In this document: positions 14,345 through 23,397 of the stretch, piece after piece
Layout: the number at the start of each line of letters is the position of its first letter
How positions within the stretch are numbered: position 1 is the stretch's first letter
IMG/VR virus record: IMGVR_UViG_3300009285_000761
Location: 1 to 37,881 of that record
DNA: 37,881 bases
Strand: one strand, 5' to 3'
Source: a virus
The notes under the pieces: generated by a model
What the model was told of the DNA's origin: nothing
The model's input: the letters and a program-made list of their open reading frames with translations, nothing else
Databases searched by the model: none
Translations under genes and position numbers: made by a program

Positions 14345-16632
14345 TGGAACCAACGCCAACAGAAAAAGAAATAGAAGCGAATTTTAATGAAGTTGGGTTC
14401 GATTCAAATATTGTTCCCGCTCCTAATGGTTCAGTAATGAAAGGTGGAGCAACTCAATCTCCTAACTTTTCTAAGGGTAATTCTGGGTGGAAAATAGATG
14501 CAAAAGGGGATGTAGAGTTTAACAACGGAGAATTTAGAGGAACTATAGTTATTGGGGGACAATACAGAACTGTAGCTGTTGGAGACAGTATTCAAACGGC
14601 CATAGACGCTGTTTACGCCGCAGGAGGGGGGACTGTCGTTCTTCAAAATGGTACACACACTTTGTCTGCAAATTTGAATTTATATTCATACGTTACTTTG
14701 CAAGGACAAACAGGCCATGGGGCTATTCTTGATTTTGTTAATAATGCTTATGGAATAGTCGCGTCAGGCTCTAGTGCTTATTCCACTGGAACAGTTAGTA
14801 TTTCAAATAACGGCACAGCACTTACAGGTTCTGGTACATCTTGGTCTACTAACGTAGTGGCTGGGATGTACATACTTCTTGGTGGTATTTGGTATCCAAT
14901 TACAGTAGTTGGTAGTGATACTTCTATAACGATAGGTGTTCCTTATGCTGGGGTTGCTTTGTCGGGGGCAATTTATGTGGCAGCTGTTCCAATAGATAAT
15001 ATTGAAGTAAACAACGTAACGATTAAAAATGCTTCCACCGCTCTTGCTATAACTTATTGTAGCCGTGCAGTGTGTAATGACGTGAACGTAAACTCCAGTG
15101 TCACGGGAATTACAACAACCGATTCATCTTTACTCACTTTTAATGTGGCAACCTTAACAGCCAATAACGCCGGAGGAAGTTTTACAAGAACTCACTACAC
15201 TCAGTTTGTTGGGTGTTCGTCTATAGATGCTTTGGCGGGGGCAGGGTTCACACTTACCACTTGTTCAAACTTTGTTTTCCAAAACAGTTTTTCATTAAAT
15301 AGTTCGGGGGATGGCTTTACTGTTACGAGTTGTAGCAACGCTAATTTTGACGCTTGTTCAGTAATAGAAAATGGAGGACAAGGTATAGAATTTGTTTCTG
15401 GTAATTCTGATATCTCAATATCTGGTGGTGCTTATGAAAACAACGCTAGTGATGGAATTAAACTAACAGCCACAACAGACAACTTGCAAATAGTAGGTAA
15501 TTCTTTAAAGGACAATGGTGCGTATGGTATAAATGTTGCCGCTTCAACTTGCGATAGTAATATAATTACAAGCAATAATTTTAGTGGAAACGCAACCAGT
15601 GCAGTGAACGATTCGGGTACAGAAACAGTTATACGAGGCAATGTGGGAGTTACAGACAACAGTACGAGTTCAGCTGTAACATTTGGTGGGACAGGAAGTG
15701 ACGGAGCGTTGACTATAACCTCTGGGGCAACAAATATTGACCTTGCAAGTGCGTTGGTTGTTGTTAAAAACTATACCTCAATTTCAATAACAGGAACTGG
15801 CTCTCTCACATTCACAAACCCTCACGCTAATGGGACGACGGTAATACTTAAATCACGAAATGCTGTTACCTTAACTTCGTCTACTGCCCCCATGGTTAAT
15901 GCTTCTGGTTTAGGGGCGGCATCAGCTACTGATAGTATCTCTAACTTTGAAATAACTCATAAGGGCGTTGTTGGTGTGGCTGGAACGCCAGGTGGAGCAG
16001 GAGGAGCGGGTGGAGCAGGAGGAGCGGGAAATGGCACAGTTGCTTCTATTTTTAATCTTGCTCTTTCTCAAAAGATTTTAAGGCTTTCGCCAGGGGCAGG
16101 TGGAGGTGTAGGTGGAATTGGTGGAGCAGGTTCAATCGCGGGTGGAGCAGGCGGAAGAGGTGGTGGGGCTTTATACATAGAATGTGCTGGAGCATTAAAC
16201 TTTACCACTGCATCAGGAATAAGCGTTGCTGGTGTAACAGGGGGGAATGGGACAGATGACGTTACTGCTAACGGCGGTGGTGGCGGTGGAGGGGGGGCAG
16301 GTGGAACTTGTATCATTATCTACAATACTCTTACTGCAAATAGTGGAACAATAAATATTACGGGCGGAACTGGAGGAACTGGCGGAAGAGGTAGTGGAAC
16401 TGGGAATGCCACAGGTGGAGCAGGAGGAACTGGAATGTCAGGAACTAGCACAGGTGGTACAGGGGGAACAGGGTTAGCAAATGGTGGCGGTGGTGGCGGT
16501 GGTGGCGGTGGTAGCGACTATGGAGGTGGTGCTGGCTCGACGGGAGCCAGCGGTGTAAATGCTGGTACAGCGGGTGGTGGCGGTGGAGGAGCGGCAGGGT
16601 ACTCTTTAGTCATTACTAATGGCTCTTTATAA
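14344..16632 (+). CDS. Tailspike-like beta-helix protein with Gly-rich C terminus
   Basis: The 762-residue product starts with a short adaptor region. From about residue 80 comes a pectate-lyase-type beta-helix entry (SIQTAIDAVYAAGGGTVVLQNGTHTL, then YVTLQGQTGHGAILDF) and many short parallel-strand repeats (ISGGAYENNASDGIKL, ITSNNFSGNATSAV). The final 220 residues are Gly/Ala-rich (GGAGGAGGAG, GGGGGGGG). It overlaps the previous stop by one base. It probably binds or cuts host surface polysaccharide. Poly-G tracts (for example 16291-16297) could slip and vary the C terminus. Confidence 0.7.
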   Translation: MEPTPTEKEIEANFNEVGFDSNIVPAPNGSVMKGGATQSPNFSKGNSGWKIDAKGDVEFNNGEFRGTIVIGGQYRTVAVGDSIQTAIDAVYAAGGGTVVLQNGTHTLSANLNLYSYVTLQGQTGHGAILDFVNNAYGIVASGSSAYSTGTVSISNNGTALTGSGTSWSTNVVAGMYILLGGIWYPITVVGSDTSITIGVPYAGVALSGAIYVAAVPIDNIEVNNVTIKNASTALAITYCSRAVCNDVNVNSSVTGITTTDSSLLTFNVATLTANNAGGSFTRTHYTQFVGCSSIDALAGAGFTLTTCSNFVFQNSFSLNSSGDGFTVTSCSNANFDACSVIENGGQGIEFVSGNSDISISGGAYENNASDGIKLTATTDNLQIVGNSLKDNGAYGINVAASTCDSNIITSNNFSGNATSAVNDSGTETVIRGNVGVTDNSTSSAVTFGGTGSDGALTITSGATNIDLASALVVVKNYTSISITGTGSLTFTNPHANGTTVILKSRNAVTLTSSTAPMVNASGLGAASATDSISNFEITHKGVVGVAGTPGGAGGAGGAGGAGNGTVASIFNLALSQKILRLSPGAGGGVGGIGGAGSIAGGAGGRGGGALYIECAGALNFTTASGISVAGVTGGNGTDDVTANGGGGGGGGAGGTCIIIYNTLTANSGTINITGGTGGTGGRGSGTGNATGGAGGTGMSGTSTGGTGGTGLANGGGGGGGGGGSDYGGGAGSTGASGVNAGTAGGGGGGAAGYSLVITNGSL
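15991..16026 (+). repeat. Tandem 18-bp repeat in tailspike Gly-rich region
   Basis: GGTGGAGCAGGAGGAGCG occurs twice in tandem, coding GGAGGA units. Further on, GGTGGCGGT runs recur (about 16483-16512). Such repeats can expand or shrink by slippage. Confidence 0.8.
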
Positions 16633-16671
16633 CCGACCTAATTATTTTTATTATCCAATATCACCATCACC

Positions 16672-16806
16672 ATGACTTATAACCCAAGCACCAATCAAGG
16701 CAATAGCAACCCAAAGGATAACTCCTACAGTGATTATTATAAATATGTTCATAAATTAAGTGTTGCACTTGTAGAAAAATTGTCAAGGGTATTACTAACA
16801 AGGTAA
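16672..16806 (+). CDS. Small protein, 44 aa
   Basis: An ATG opens a 44-residue frame in an otherwise empty 200-base gap after the tailspike gene. The product has an Asn/Ser-rich start (MTYNPSTNQGNSNPKDNS) and an amphipathic basic helix (KLSVALVEKLSRVLLTR). No Shine-Dalgarno site. It ends just before the next promoter. The clean frame and helix pattern favour a real gene, but this is weak evidence. Confidence 0.4.
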   Translation: MTYNPSTNQGNSNPKDNSYSDYYKYVHKLSVALVEKLSRVLLTR

Positions 16807-16811
16807 AAATA

Positions 16812-16820
16812 TGGTATAAT
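16812..16820 (+). promoter_or_regulatory. Extended -10 promoter for ejection-protein genes
   Basis: TGGTATAAT with a weak TTACTA -35 at 17 bp. The next ATG (16835) lies 14 bases downstream, giving a very short leader. Confidence 0.65.
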
Positions 16821-16834
16821 ATAAGCGAAAATCT

Positions 16835-16948
16835 ATGAAATTTATAATAGAAACTGAAAAGGGGACAAAGATTGAAATGGAACAAGGACAGGAAGTCGTT
16901 ATGGACTTAGACGATGTAACTTACAAAATTACAATAGAACAAATATAA
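16835..16948 (+). CDS. Small acidic protein, 37 aa
   Basis: The first gene after the promoter. The product, MKFIIETEKGTKIEMEQGQE followed by VVMDLDDVTYKITIEQI, alternates strands and looks like a small beta-hairpin protein. It stops one base before the next ATG, so it is co-transcribed with the ejection proteins. Function unknown. Confidence 0.55.
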   Translation: MKFIIETEKGTKIEMEQGQEVVMDLDDVTYKITIEQI

Positions 16949-16949
16949 T

Positions 16950-19007
16950 ATGGCAAATGCAACCCAATTTAATTATAGATTAAGTGATGGAACTATAATT
17001 TTAGCTGATGTAAATTCATCACAAGCGGCAACTGTTGATGTTGCCCCTATTTTAAGTGGTAAAATTGCTTCTCCTGTTCCACAAGAAATTTTACAAAGAG
17101 AGAGAGATTTACAAGCGAGAGGAACGCAAGCCACTACATTTAATCCAAATACATCTGTTGCGGAAAGAGGAACAATAGATACTTCTAAGGGTATTACTAC
17201 CTCACAGGCAGGTATAAAAACAGACCCAGCTATCTTTGCCACACCTGAAAATGTTAAAAACGCTTTGGCTACTCCACAACAGATTGCTGAGCAGATGAAA
17301 AATCCCAATTGGAATGCAGGGACTTCACCTATTACCCCTCAATCTATCGAGGAAGGGATTAAAAACTTAAGTGCCATTCCCTCTACAGGTGTTCCTACGG
17401 GACAGAATGTTCAAACATTCACCACTCCTAGTGGATTAAAAGTAGACGCCCCTACCACGCTTGCTCCTGGACTAGCAGGTAAGTCTGGAATAATAACAAC
17501 TGAAAGCTCCAGAGGTGAAACACCATTAGGTATCGCTTCTTCTACCAGCACCACGTCTATGGCAGATGCTACTGTGGCGGGAGCTGATACTACAGCTAAA
17601 AGTATCCAAGATTATATTAAATTACTGACTCCGGCAGATAGTGAAACCTCCGATAGCGTTAAAAGTTTAATTGCTTCCATTACCACTGACTTAGAGGGGT
17701 TGAAAGGAAGAGGAGCGACACAATTATCCGAAGAACAAGCACAAGGAGTTGAAGCAAAGAAACAACTTTTACAAAACGCCCAAACGGAACTTGGTCAAAA
17801 ACTAGCGGAGTATAAAAGTATCCAAGCAAAATACCAGCAACTAAATACCAACGTAGAAGGTAAAGCCATCACCATGGGTTCTATTGTTGGTAGCCAAGCC
17901 CAAGTTAATCGTGCAATGCAATCCGAGCTGAATGTTAAATCATCAGAAATCGCAATGATTCAAGCGAATGTAGCCGGAGCGCAGGGGAATCTTAAACTAG
18001 CTCAAGATTCCGCAGACAGGGCTGTAGACTTGAAATATAGTGATGCTAAAGATGCCATAGACGTAAGACTGAAACAACTTGAACTTATGGAGGGACAGCT
18101 TACAAAAGAAGAAAAAATCAGAAGTGACGCTATCAACATGTACCTCAGTGACCAAAAGACAAAGCTGGCGACACAGGTGGCGAACGAAAAAGACAAAAAC
18201 GCTACCCTACTTAACTGGATGAATGACTACCGTGATGCGGGAATTACTTTGGGCGACACTATTCAAAGTGCTAACCAGAAGATTACTACTAAGTCGGCGA
18301 TTTATAAGAAAGAAGCGGGGGGAGGTGGTGAAGGAGTATCTGTGTCTGGGTTAACACCGGAACAGCAAAAAGACCCGTTTATTATAAAGATGCTTAATTC
18401 TAAAGGGGGGAAACCAATAACAGACACCTTTGCTCAAAGTCTTAATAAGGGCTTAGCTGTTCTTGGACAGATTGGTGGACTACAGACTAATATTAAAGAC
18501 ATGAAAACGGGTCCGCTTGTTGGGTTGTTTCAAGGAGCTAATCCGTGGGATACAAACGCACAAACAATTAAGGCTCAACTAAATGCAATCGTGCCAAACT
18601 TGGCTCGTGGTGTATACGGGGAGGTCGGTGTTTTAACCGACAATGATATTAAACAGTACGCAAAAACACTTCCAAATCTTAAGTCTACAGAGGATATTAG
18701 AAATGCCGTATTGGGCATTACTGTTGATTTGATTGGAAAGTCAATTAAACGAACACTTGAAATAAACGCAGCCAATAGAAAAGACGTAAGTGGTTTTGTT
18801 GATTTATATACTGAAATGAATAATACAAAGGATTCTATCTTCCAGCAAATACCTGGATATAAAGGGAGTACTAAATCGTTCGAATCTCTTGGTATAACTA
18901 AAGAAGAAGAAAGTCTGTTTAACACAACGATTGGCTCTACTACACAAACAACTGAACAAACGGGAGGATTTTTTAGTAACATATGGAAAGGATTATTTGG
19001 TAAATAA
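16950..19007 (+). CDS. Long coiled-coil virion protein, probable ejection/internal protein
   Basis: The 685-residue product has a disordered Thr/Pro-rich N-terminal third and a long coiled coil in the middle (about residues 230-430, EEQAQGVEAKKQLLQNAQTE and similar). A mixed C-terminal domain ends FFSNIWKGLFGK, an amphipathic tail. Size, coiled coil, position after the tailspike and pairing with another long protein fit internal/ejection proteins of short-tailed phages, which leave the head with the DNA. A tape-measure-like role is less likely because no long-tail genes are seen. Confidence 0.6.
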   Translation: MANATQFNYRLSDGTIILADVNSSQAATVDVAPILSGKIASPVPQEILQRERDLQARGTQATTFNPNTSVAERGTIDTSKGITTSQAGIKTDPAIFATPENVKNALATPQQIAEQMKNPNWNAGTSPITPQSIEEGIKNLSAIPSTGVPTGQNVQTFTTPSGLKVDAPTTLAPGLAGKSGIITTESSRGETPLGIASSTSTTSMADATVAGADTTAKSIQDYIKLLTPADSETSDSVKSLIASITTDLEGLKGRGATQLSEEQAQGVEAKKQLLQNAQTELGQKLAEYKSIQAKYQQLNTNVEGKAITMGSIVGSQAQVNRAMQSELNVKSSEIAMIQANVAGAQGNLKLAQDSADRAVDLKYSDAKDAIDVRLKQLELMEGQLTKEEKIRSDAINMYLSDQKTKLATQVANEKDKNATLLNWMNDYRDAGITLGDTIQSANQKITTKSAIYKKEAGGGGEGVSVSGLTPEQQKDPFIIKMLNSKGGKPITDTFAQSLNKGLAVLGQIGGLQTNIKDMKTGPLVGLFQGANPWDTNAQTIKAQLNAIVPNLARGVYGEVGVLTDNDIKQYAKTLPNLKSTEDIRNAVLGITVDLIGKSIKRTLEINAANRKDVSGFVDLYTEMNNTKDSIFQQIPGYKGSTKSFESLGITKEEESLFNTTIGSTTQTTEQTGGFFSNIWKGLFGK

Positions 19008-19008
19008 T

Positions 19009-20853
19009 ATGGCTCAATTAACACAAGAACAGATAGATACACTAAAAAATAAGGGGCTTTCTATTGAAAAAATACAAGCCCTCGCTTCTAGTAAAGGATA
19101 CGAAATGCCAAAAGAGAGTTTTGGAGCTTCTTTAATTAAGTCAGAAAAAGGGTTCGGACAAAGTATTGCGGGAGCTATTGGCGGAACGGTTGGATTAGGT
19201 GGAACTAAGACCGCCATAGACGAGATGAATCAACGAAATAGACAGATACAAGAAAACTTAATGAAAAGAGTTCAGGAAAAAAAAGACAGGGGAGAAGATA
19301 CATCAAAACTTGTAAATGCCTTAAAAACACTAGATAGCGAAGTTAATTTTTACGATATTTTAAACGTATCTACTGGAGGTTCACTAGACAAATCAGCGAA
19401 ACAAGTTTTTGGCGAAGGATTGGGAGTAGCAACTGATATATTAGGTGCAGGTGCTTTGCCTGGAGGAATAGGACAAATAGCTAAAGCAAGAACGATTGGA
19501 CAGGGTATTTTAGGCGGTGCAAAAGCTGGTGCAATAGGTGGTGGAATCTTCGGAACAGCGCAAGGAGCTACACGAGCCGCACAAGAAAACATGACGGGCG
19601 GAGAAATTGTCGGGCAAGGACTTCGTGGTGGTGTGGTTGGTGGTGTTGCGGGCGGTGTTTTTGGTGGTGTATTAGGAGGTGTGTCGGGTAAAATAAGTTC
19701 AAGCAGGGCGTTGAAACAACAAAAACAACAACTACTACAAACGAAACCTGATTCAAGAGTTGCACGTTATACTCTTGATGGACAAGGAAAATTAAAAAGT
19801 GACCCATTTGCTCAAGAAGCCATAAAACAGGGGATGGACGAAGGGACAGTTGCGACCATTAAAGGTGCGTCTGCATCGGACAAAATAAAGGCAAGTAGGG
19901 CTGTTGATATTTTAGTTAGAGGTAGAACTGATCCACGGTATAGAGCTTTGAACAGACCCAGCGACATTATTGGTGAATCTGTTTTAGAGAGGTATAAGGT
20001 TGTTCAGGGAGCAAACACAACTGCCGTAAAAAACCTTGATTCAGTTGCTAAGGGATTAAAAGGGCAAAAAATTGATCCAACTCCTGCTGTAAAATCTTTC
20101 ATTGAAGACCTTGATGATTTGGGTGTCTCTATTTCTAATGGAAAAGCAAATTATAAAGGTTCTGACCTTGAAGGATTAGATGCTCCACAAAAAATACTCA
20201 ACAACCTCATAAAGAGGATGACGGAAGTATCAGATGACGGATATGAATTACACCGATTAAAAAGGTTTATTGATGAGAATGTGCAATATGGAAAAACTGG
20301 AGATGGATTATCGGGACGAACAGAATCAATCATAAAAGGTTTTCGTAGAAACATTGATGCACTCTTAGATAATTCGTCTTCTGCTTATAACACTACGAAT
20401 ACAATCTATGCAGATACGAGAAATGCGATTGATGACTTTGTTACTTCTGCTGGAGCAAAGTTTAATCCCAATTCACCAAATGCGACTGCTCGCATAGGAA
20501 CATTGGCGAGGCGTATCTTAAGTAATGCACAGTCAAGGACTGATGTTTTAAACTCTCTGCAAGTATTACAAGATACTGCAGAGAAATATGGTGGTAAGTT
20601 CACAGATGACGTAATAACTCAAACTGTATTTATAAATGACTTGGAAAGATTATTTGGTACACAAGCACCAACATCTTTAGCCGGAGAAGTTACCAAAGGT
20701 GTTCAACGAGCGGGAACAATCGCTGGTAAATTAAAATCATCCCAGGGATTGTTCGATCTTGCGTTGCAACTCGGTGGCGAGGGAATAGAAAAAGCACGGG
20801 GCATCAACGAAGAAAACTTAATCAAAGCGATTAAGTTACTTCTGGCTAAGTAA
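19009..20853 (+). CDS. Probable ejection protein with glycine-zipper membrane segment
   Basis: The 614-residue product starts with LTQEQIDTLKNKGLSIEKIQ, then has glycine-zipper segments around residues 150-250 (GGAKAGAIGGGIFGTAQGAT, GGVVGGVAGGVFGGVLGGVS). Such segments insert into membranes. The rest is helical (AVDILVRGRTDPRYRALN, DGYELHRLKRFIDENVQYG). It follows the coiled-coil protein by one base, a typical ejection pair. The ATG at 19009 was used; an earlier in-frame start would overlap the gene before it. The likely role is to build a channel through the cell membrane for DNA entry. Confidence 0.6.
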   Translation: MAQLTQEQIDTLKNKGLSIEKIQALASSKGYEMPKESFGASLIKSEKGFGQSIAGAIGGTVGLGGTKTAIDEMNQRNRQIQENLMKRVQEKKDRGEDTSKLVNALKTLDSEVNFYDILNVSTGGSLDKSAKQVFGEGLGVATDILGAGALPGGIGQIAKARTIGQGILGGAKAGAIGGGIFGTAQGATRAAQENMTGGEIVGQGLRGGVVGGVAGGVFGGVLGGVSGKISSSRALKQQKQQLLQTKPDSRVARYTLDGQGKLKSDPFAQEAIKQGMDEGTVATIKGASASDKIKASRAVDILVRGRTDPRYRALNRPSDIIGESVLERYKVVQGANTTAVKNLDSVAKGLKGQKIDPTPAVKSFIEDLDDLGVSISNGKANYKGSDLEGLDAPQKILNNLIKRMTEVSDDGYELHRLKRFIDENVQYGKTGDGLSGRTESIIKGFRRNIDALLDNSSSAYNTTNTIYADTRNAIDDFVTSAGAKFNPNSPNATARIGTLARRILSNAQSRTDVLNSLQVLQDTAEKYGGKFTDDVITQTVFINDLERLFGTQAPTSLAGEVTKGVQRAGTIAGKLKSSQGLFDLALQLGGEGIEKARGINEENLIKAIKLLLAK

Positions 20854-20895
20854 AAGATGCGATATACTACCACAACCATAAAATAAGTCAATAAC

Positions 20896-21510
20896 ATGCC
20901 ATCCCCCAAACTAAAAGAACTCGCCGAATTCCTAGAAATTGACCTTGATGATCTCAAGGGGGATAAGGGCGACCGTGGTGATAAGGGAGAGAAGGGTGAT
21001 AAAGGAGAACGTGGAGAAAATGGTAAAGACGGGAAAGACGGCAAGGATGGAAAGGCTGGGAAAGACGGCAAGCAGGGCGACAGGGGCGAGAAAGGAGAAA
21101 ATGGTAAAGACGGGAAAGATGGACGAGATGGACAAGATGGACAAGATGGAAAAGATGGGGTTAAGGGGAGAGAAGGCAAGGGAGGCGGTGGGGGTGGTTA
21201 CAGCTTCATCCAAAGGAAGTGGGATATGAAAGTGTATGTTCAGACGACTGCTACTAAGAATGGCTTCTCAAAAATGGGGTGGGATGTTGTTCTGTGTGAT
21301 TGCACGGCGAATAATATTACTATCTCGCTTCCAAGTGCCACACACAGTCTAGCTAGAATAACAGTAAAGAAAACTGATGCGTCAGCGAACACGGTCACCT
21401 TAGACGCACTTGGTTCTCAAACTATTGATGGGGATTTTACTCTCGTCATCACCACACAGTATACTTCAGTGACTGTTGTTTCAGACGGAGTTAATTGGTA
21501 TATAATATAA
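20896..21510 (+). CDS. Collagen-like fibre protein, 204 aa
   Basis: Residues about 17-97 are uninterrupted Gly-X-Y triplets (GDKGDRGDKGEKGDKG, GKDGKDGKDGKAGKDG), then a Gly linker and a small beta-rich C-terminal domain (ITISLPSATHSLARITVKK). Collagen-like stalks with a terminal head are typical phage fibre parts. The C-terminal domain probably trimerises or binds a receptor. No membrane or signal sequence. A tight repeat on the DNA level is also visible. Confidence 0.8.
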   Translation: MPSPKLKELAEFLEIDLDDLKGDKGDRGDKGEKGDKGERGENGKDGKDGKDGKAGKDGKQGDRGEKGENGKDGKDGRDGQDGQDGKDGVKGREGKGGGGGGYSFIQRKWDMKVYVQTTATKNGFSKMGWDVVLCDCTANNITISLPSATHSLARITVKKTDASANTVTLDALGSQTIDGDFTLVITTQYTSVTVVSDGVNWYII

Positions 21511-21512
21511 CT

Positions 21513-21743
21513 ATGGCCTACATCCCTCCTGAAACAAAAAAGACACAAGCACTTGACTATGATGTGGCTGGGAATGTTGTTTATCAGGGTTCTGCAATCG
21601 CTGGTTCGTCAAAGGGAGCTGCAGTGTGGCGAATAACGAAACTGATTTATATCAATGGGAATCTGACCGATGTACAGTATGCCGATGGAAATATCAATTA
21701 TGACAACATTTGGGACGATAGAGCAACTTTAATCTACTCTTAA
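21513..21743 (+). CDS. Small tail-region protein, 76 aa
   Basis: The ATG at 21513 lies 2 bases after the fibre stop. The product, MAYIPPETKKTQALDYDVAG followed by KGAAVWRITKLIYINGNLTDVQYADG, resembles the short proteins that often accompany phage fibres and carry a small beta-domain. It may be a fibre tip or chaperone; function not established. Confidence 0.65.
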   Translation: MAYIPPETKKTQALDYDVAGNVVYQGSAIAGSSKGAAVWRITKLIYINGNLTDVQYADGNINYDNIWDDRATLIYS

Positions 21744-21744
21744 T

Positions 21745-23340
21745 ATGGCAGCACCATCATACACAACAGACTTAGCAGATATCAGCACTTGCGAATCCTC
21801 AACAAGTTGGACAGAACCTACTGGTTTTACTGCTGGTACACTCGCCGCGGAAACGGACTATTGGATTCAGACACCTGGTTCTGGAACAACACACTGTATC
21901 TCTAAAAGTATGGGGGCTTCTGCCCCAGCGAGTTCTGGGGCAATATTTGATTCAGGAAGCGGTAAAACAATTCCTTCTCCAGGTGCTTTTATGATTTGGC
22001 TATTCTTCGGAGCACCAAATGCCTTAGCTTCCCAAGCCTCTGGCGGTATGCAAATTTTTTGTGGTAGTTCTGGGGCAAATTTTCAACAGTGGTATGTAAG
22101 AGGAGCTGACACGTATCCTTATGGAGGTTGGGTATGTGTACCTGTAGACCCGTCTGTTTCTGAAAGTACCCATACGGGGACACCCTCAGGGACAAAACAG
22201 TTTTTCGGTGCGGCCGCATATATTCCCTCCATCGCTGTTTCTAAGGGAAGTCCATTTGGTGTTGATGTTGTTCGCTACGGTAGATGTGAGGCACGAATAG
22301 CTGATGGCTCAACTGCCGATGGGTATGCCACATTTGCAGGATTGGTTGCAACGAATGATATCGAAGCAAATAGATGGGGACTTCTGCAATCGGTACAAGG
22401 TGGATATTTAATGCAGGGGCTTATCGTTCTTGGATATAGTACCGCCTGTGATTTTCGAGATAGTAATAAAAACATTTTCATTGCGAACACCGAAAAAGTT
22501 GTATCTAATTTTAACGCTATTGAGGTACGCCAAGCAGGAAGTCGTGTAGACATGAACGCAGTATCAATTACTTCACTAGGGACGACTTCTCGTGGAAATT
22601 GGATTACAACAGATAACGCTGATATAAACATAGATGGTTGTACGTTTACAGATATGGGAACGTTTGGGTACTTGTCTAACTCAACAATAAACACATCAAC
22701 ATTTAGGCGCTGTAATCTAATAACGCAAGGAGGGGCAACATTCAATGGATGCACGATAGATAGTACCAATGATAGTGCTAAGGCAATGATTGCAAGTAAC
22801 CCTGCGACAATATCAAACTGCACATTCATTTCCAGTGGAACAAAACACGCAATAGAAATAACAACACCAGGTACTTATACGTTTGCGAATAATTCATTCA
22901 CTGGTTATGCCACAAGCAATGGAAGCACGGGAAACGAAGTTATTTACAATAACTCCAGTGGAGCTGTTACGTTAAACGTAACAGGAACGGGTACAGGGAC
23001 GATATCGTATATGAATGGGTCTGGGGCCACAACTACAGTATCCTCGTCTGCTTCGCTTACTATAAATATAGTAGATGAGACTGGGACTGCAATTACAGCC
23101 AATTCAGAAGTAACTGTTGTAAAGAACTCCGACACCTCAATCCTTTTTGAAGAGGATGGGATAGTAGATGGGTCAACAACATACTCGTATAGTTCTGGTG
23201 GTGGAACAGTCGTTTATATCAATGTGTTCAATGTAGCGGGGTATCAACCAAAGACGGTGAATAATTACACACTCCCCTCTAGTGGTACAACAACTCTTAC
23301 AATACAATTAGACACAGAGCGGTTTTATTCAAATCCGTAA
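21745..23340 (+). CDS. Tail fibre with lectin-like and beta-helix domains, 531 aa
   Basis: The N-terminal third (SYTTDLADISTCESSTSWTE, then YPYGGWVCVPVDPSVS) looks like a concanavalin/lectin-like fold used in phage adhesins. From about residue 250 there are beta-helix-type repeats (DINIDGCTFTDMGTFGYLSN, ATISNCTFISSG). The C terminus is a small Ig-like beta domain (LTINIVDETGTAITANSEVT). It likely binds host surface sugar. The stop falls directly before a promoter. Confidence 0.65.
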   Translation: MAAPSYTTDLADISTCESSTSWTEPTGFTAGTLAAETDYWIQTPGSGTTHCISKSMGASAPASSGAIFDSGSGKTIPSPGAFMIWLFFGAPNALASQASGGMQIFCGSSGANFQQWYVRGADTYPYGGWVCVPVDPSVSESTHTGTPSGTKQFFGAAAYIPSIAVSKGSPFGVDVVRYGRCEARIADGSTADGYATFAGLVATNDIEANRWGLLQSVQGGYLMQGLIVLGYSTACDFRDSNKNIFIANTEKVVSNFNAIEVRQAGSRVDMNAVSITSLGTTSRGNWITTDNADINIDGCTFTDMGTFGYLSNSTINTSTFRRCNLITQGGATFNGCTIDSTNDSAKAMIASNPATISNCTFISSGTKHAIEITTPGTYTFANNSFTGYATSNGSTGNEVIYNNSSGAVTLNVTGTGTGTISYMNGSGATTTVSSSASLTINIVDETGTAITANSEVTVVKNSDTSILFEEDGIVDGSTTYSYSSGGGTVVYINVFNVAGYQPKTVNNYTLPSSGTTTLTIQLDTERFYSNP

Positions 23341-23343
23341 TTG

Positions 23344-23379
23344 TGGTATAATGTGTAAAATTATTAGTGTGTAAAATTA
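23344..23379 (+). promoter_or_regulatory. Promoter for second fibre operon
   Basis: TGTGGTATAAT with the same 20-base core, GTGGTATAATGTGTAAAATT, as at 6047. GTGTAAAATTA is present twice (23353 and 23369) just after the -10. The leader of about 40 bases carries no Shine-Dalgarno site. Confidence 0.65.
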
Positions 23380-23397
23380 TAAGGTAATTAAAAAATC

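Noticed and set aside
20941-21190. Regular short DNA repeats that could suggest a CRISPR array
   Set aside because: They code uninterrupted Gly-X-Y triplets in frame; there are no spacers of fixed length.
22275-22829. 184-codon open frame on the minus strand inside a fibre gene
   Set aside because: Shadow of the 531-residue fibre gene, whose frame shows clear beta-helix repeats.
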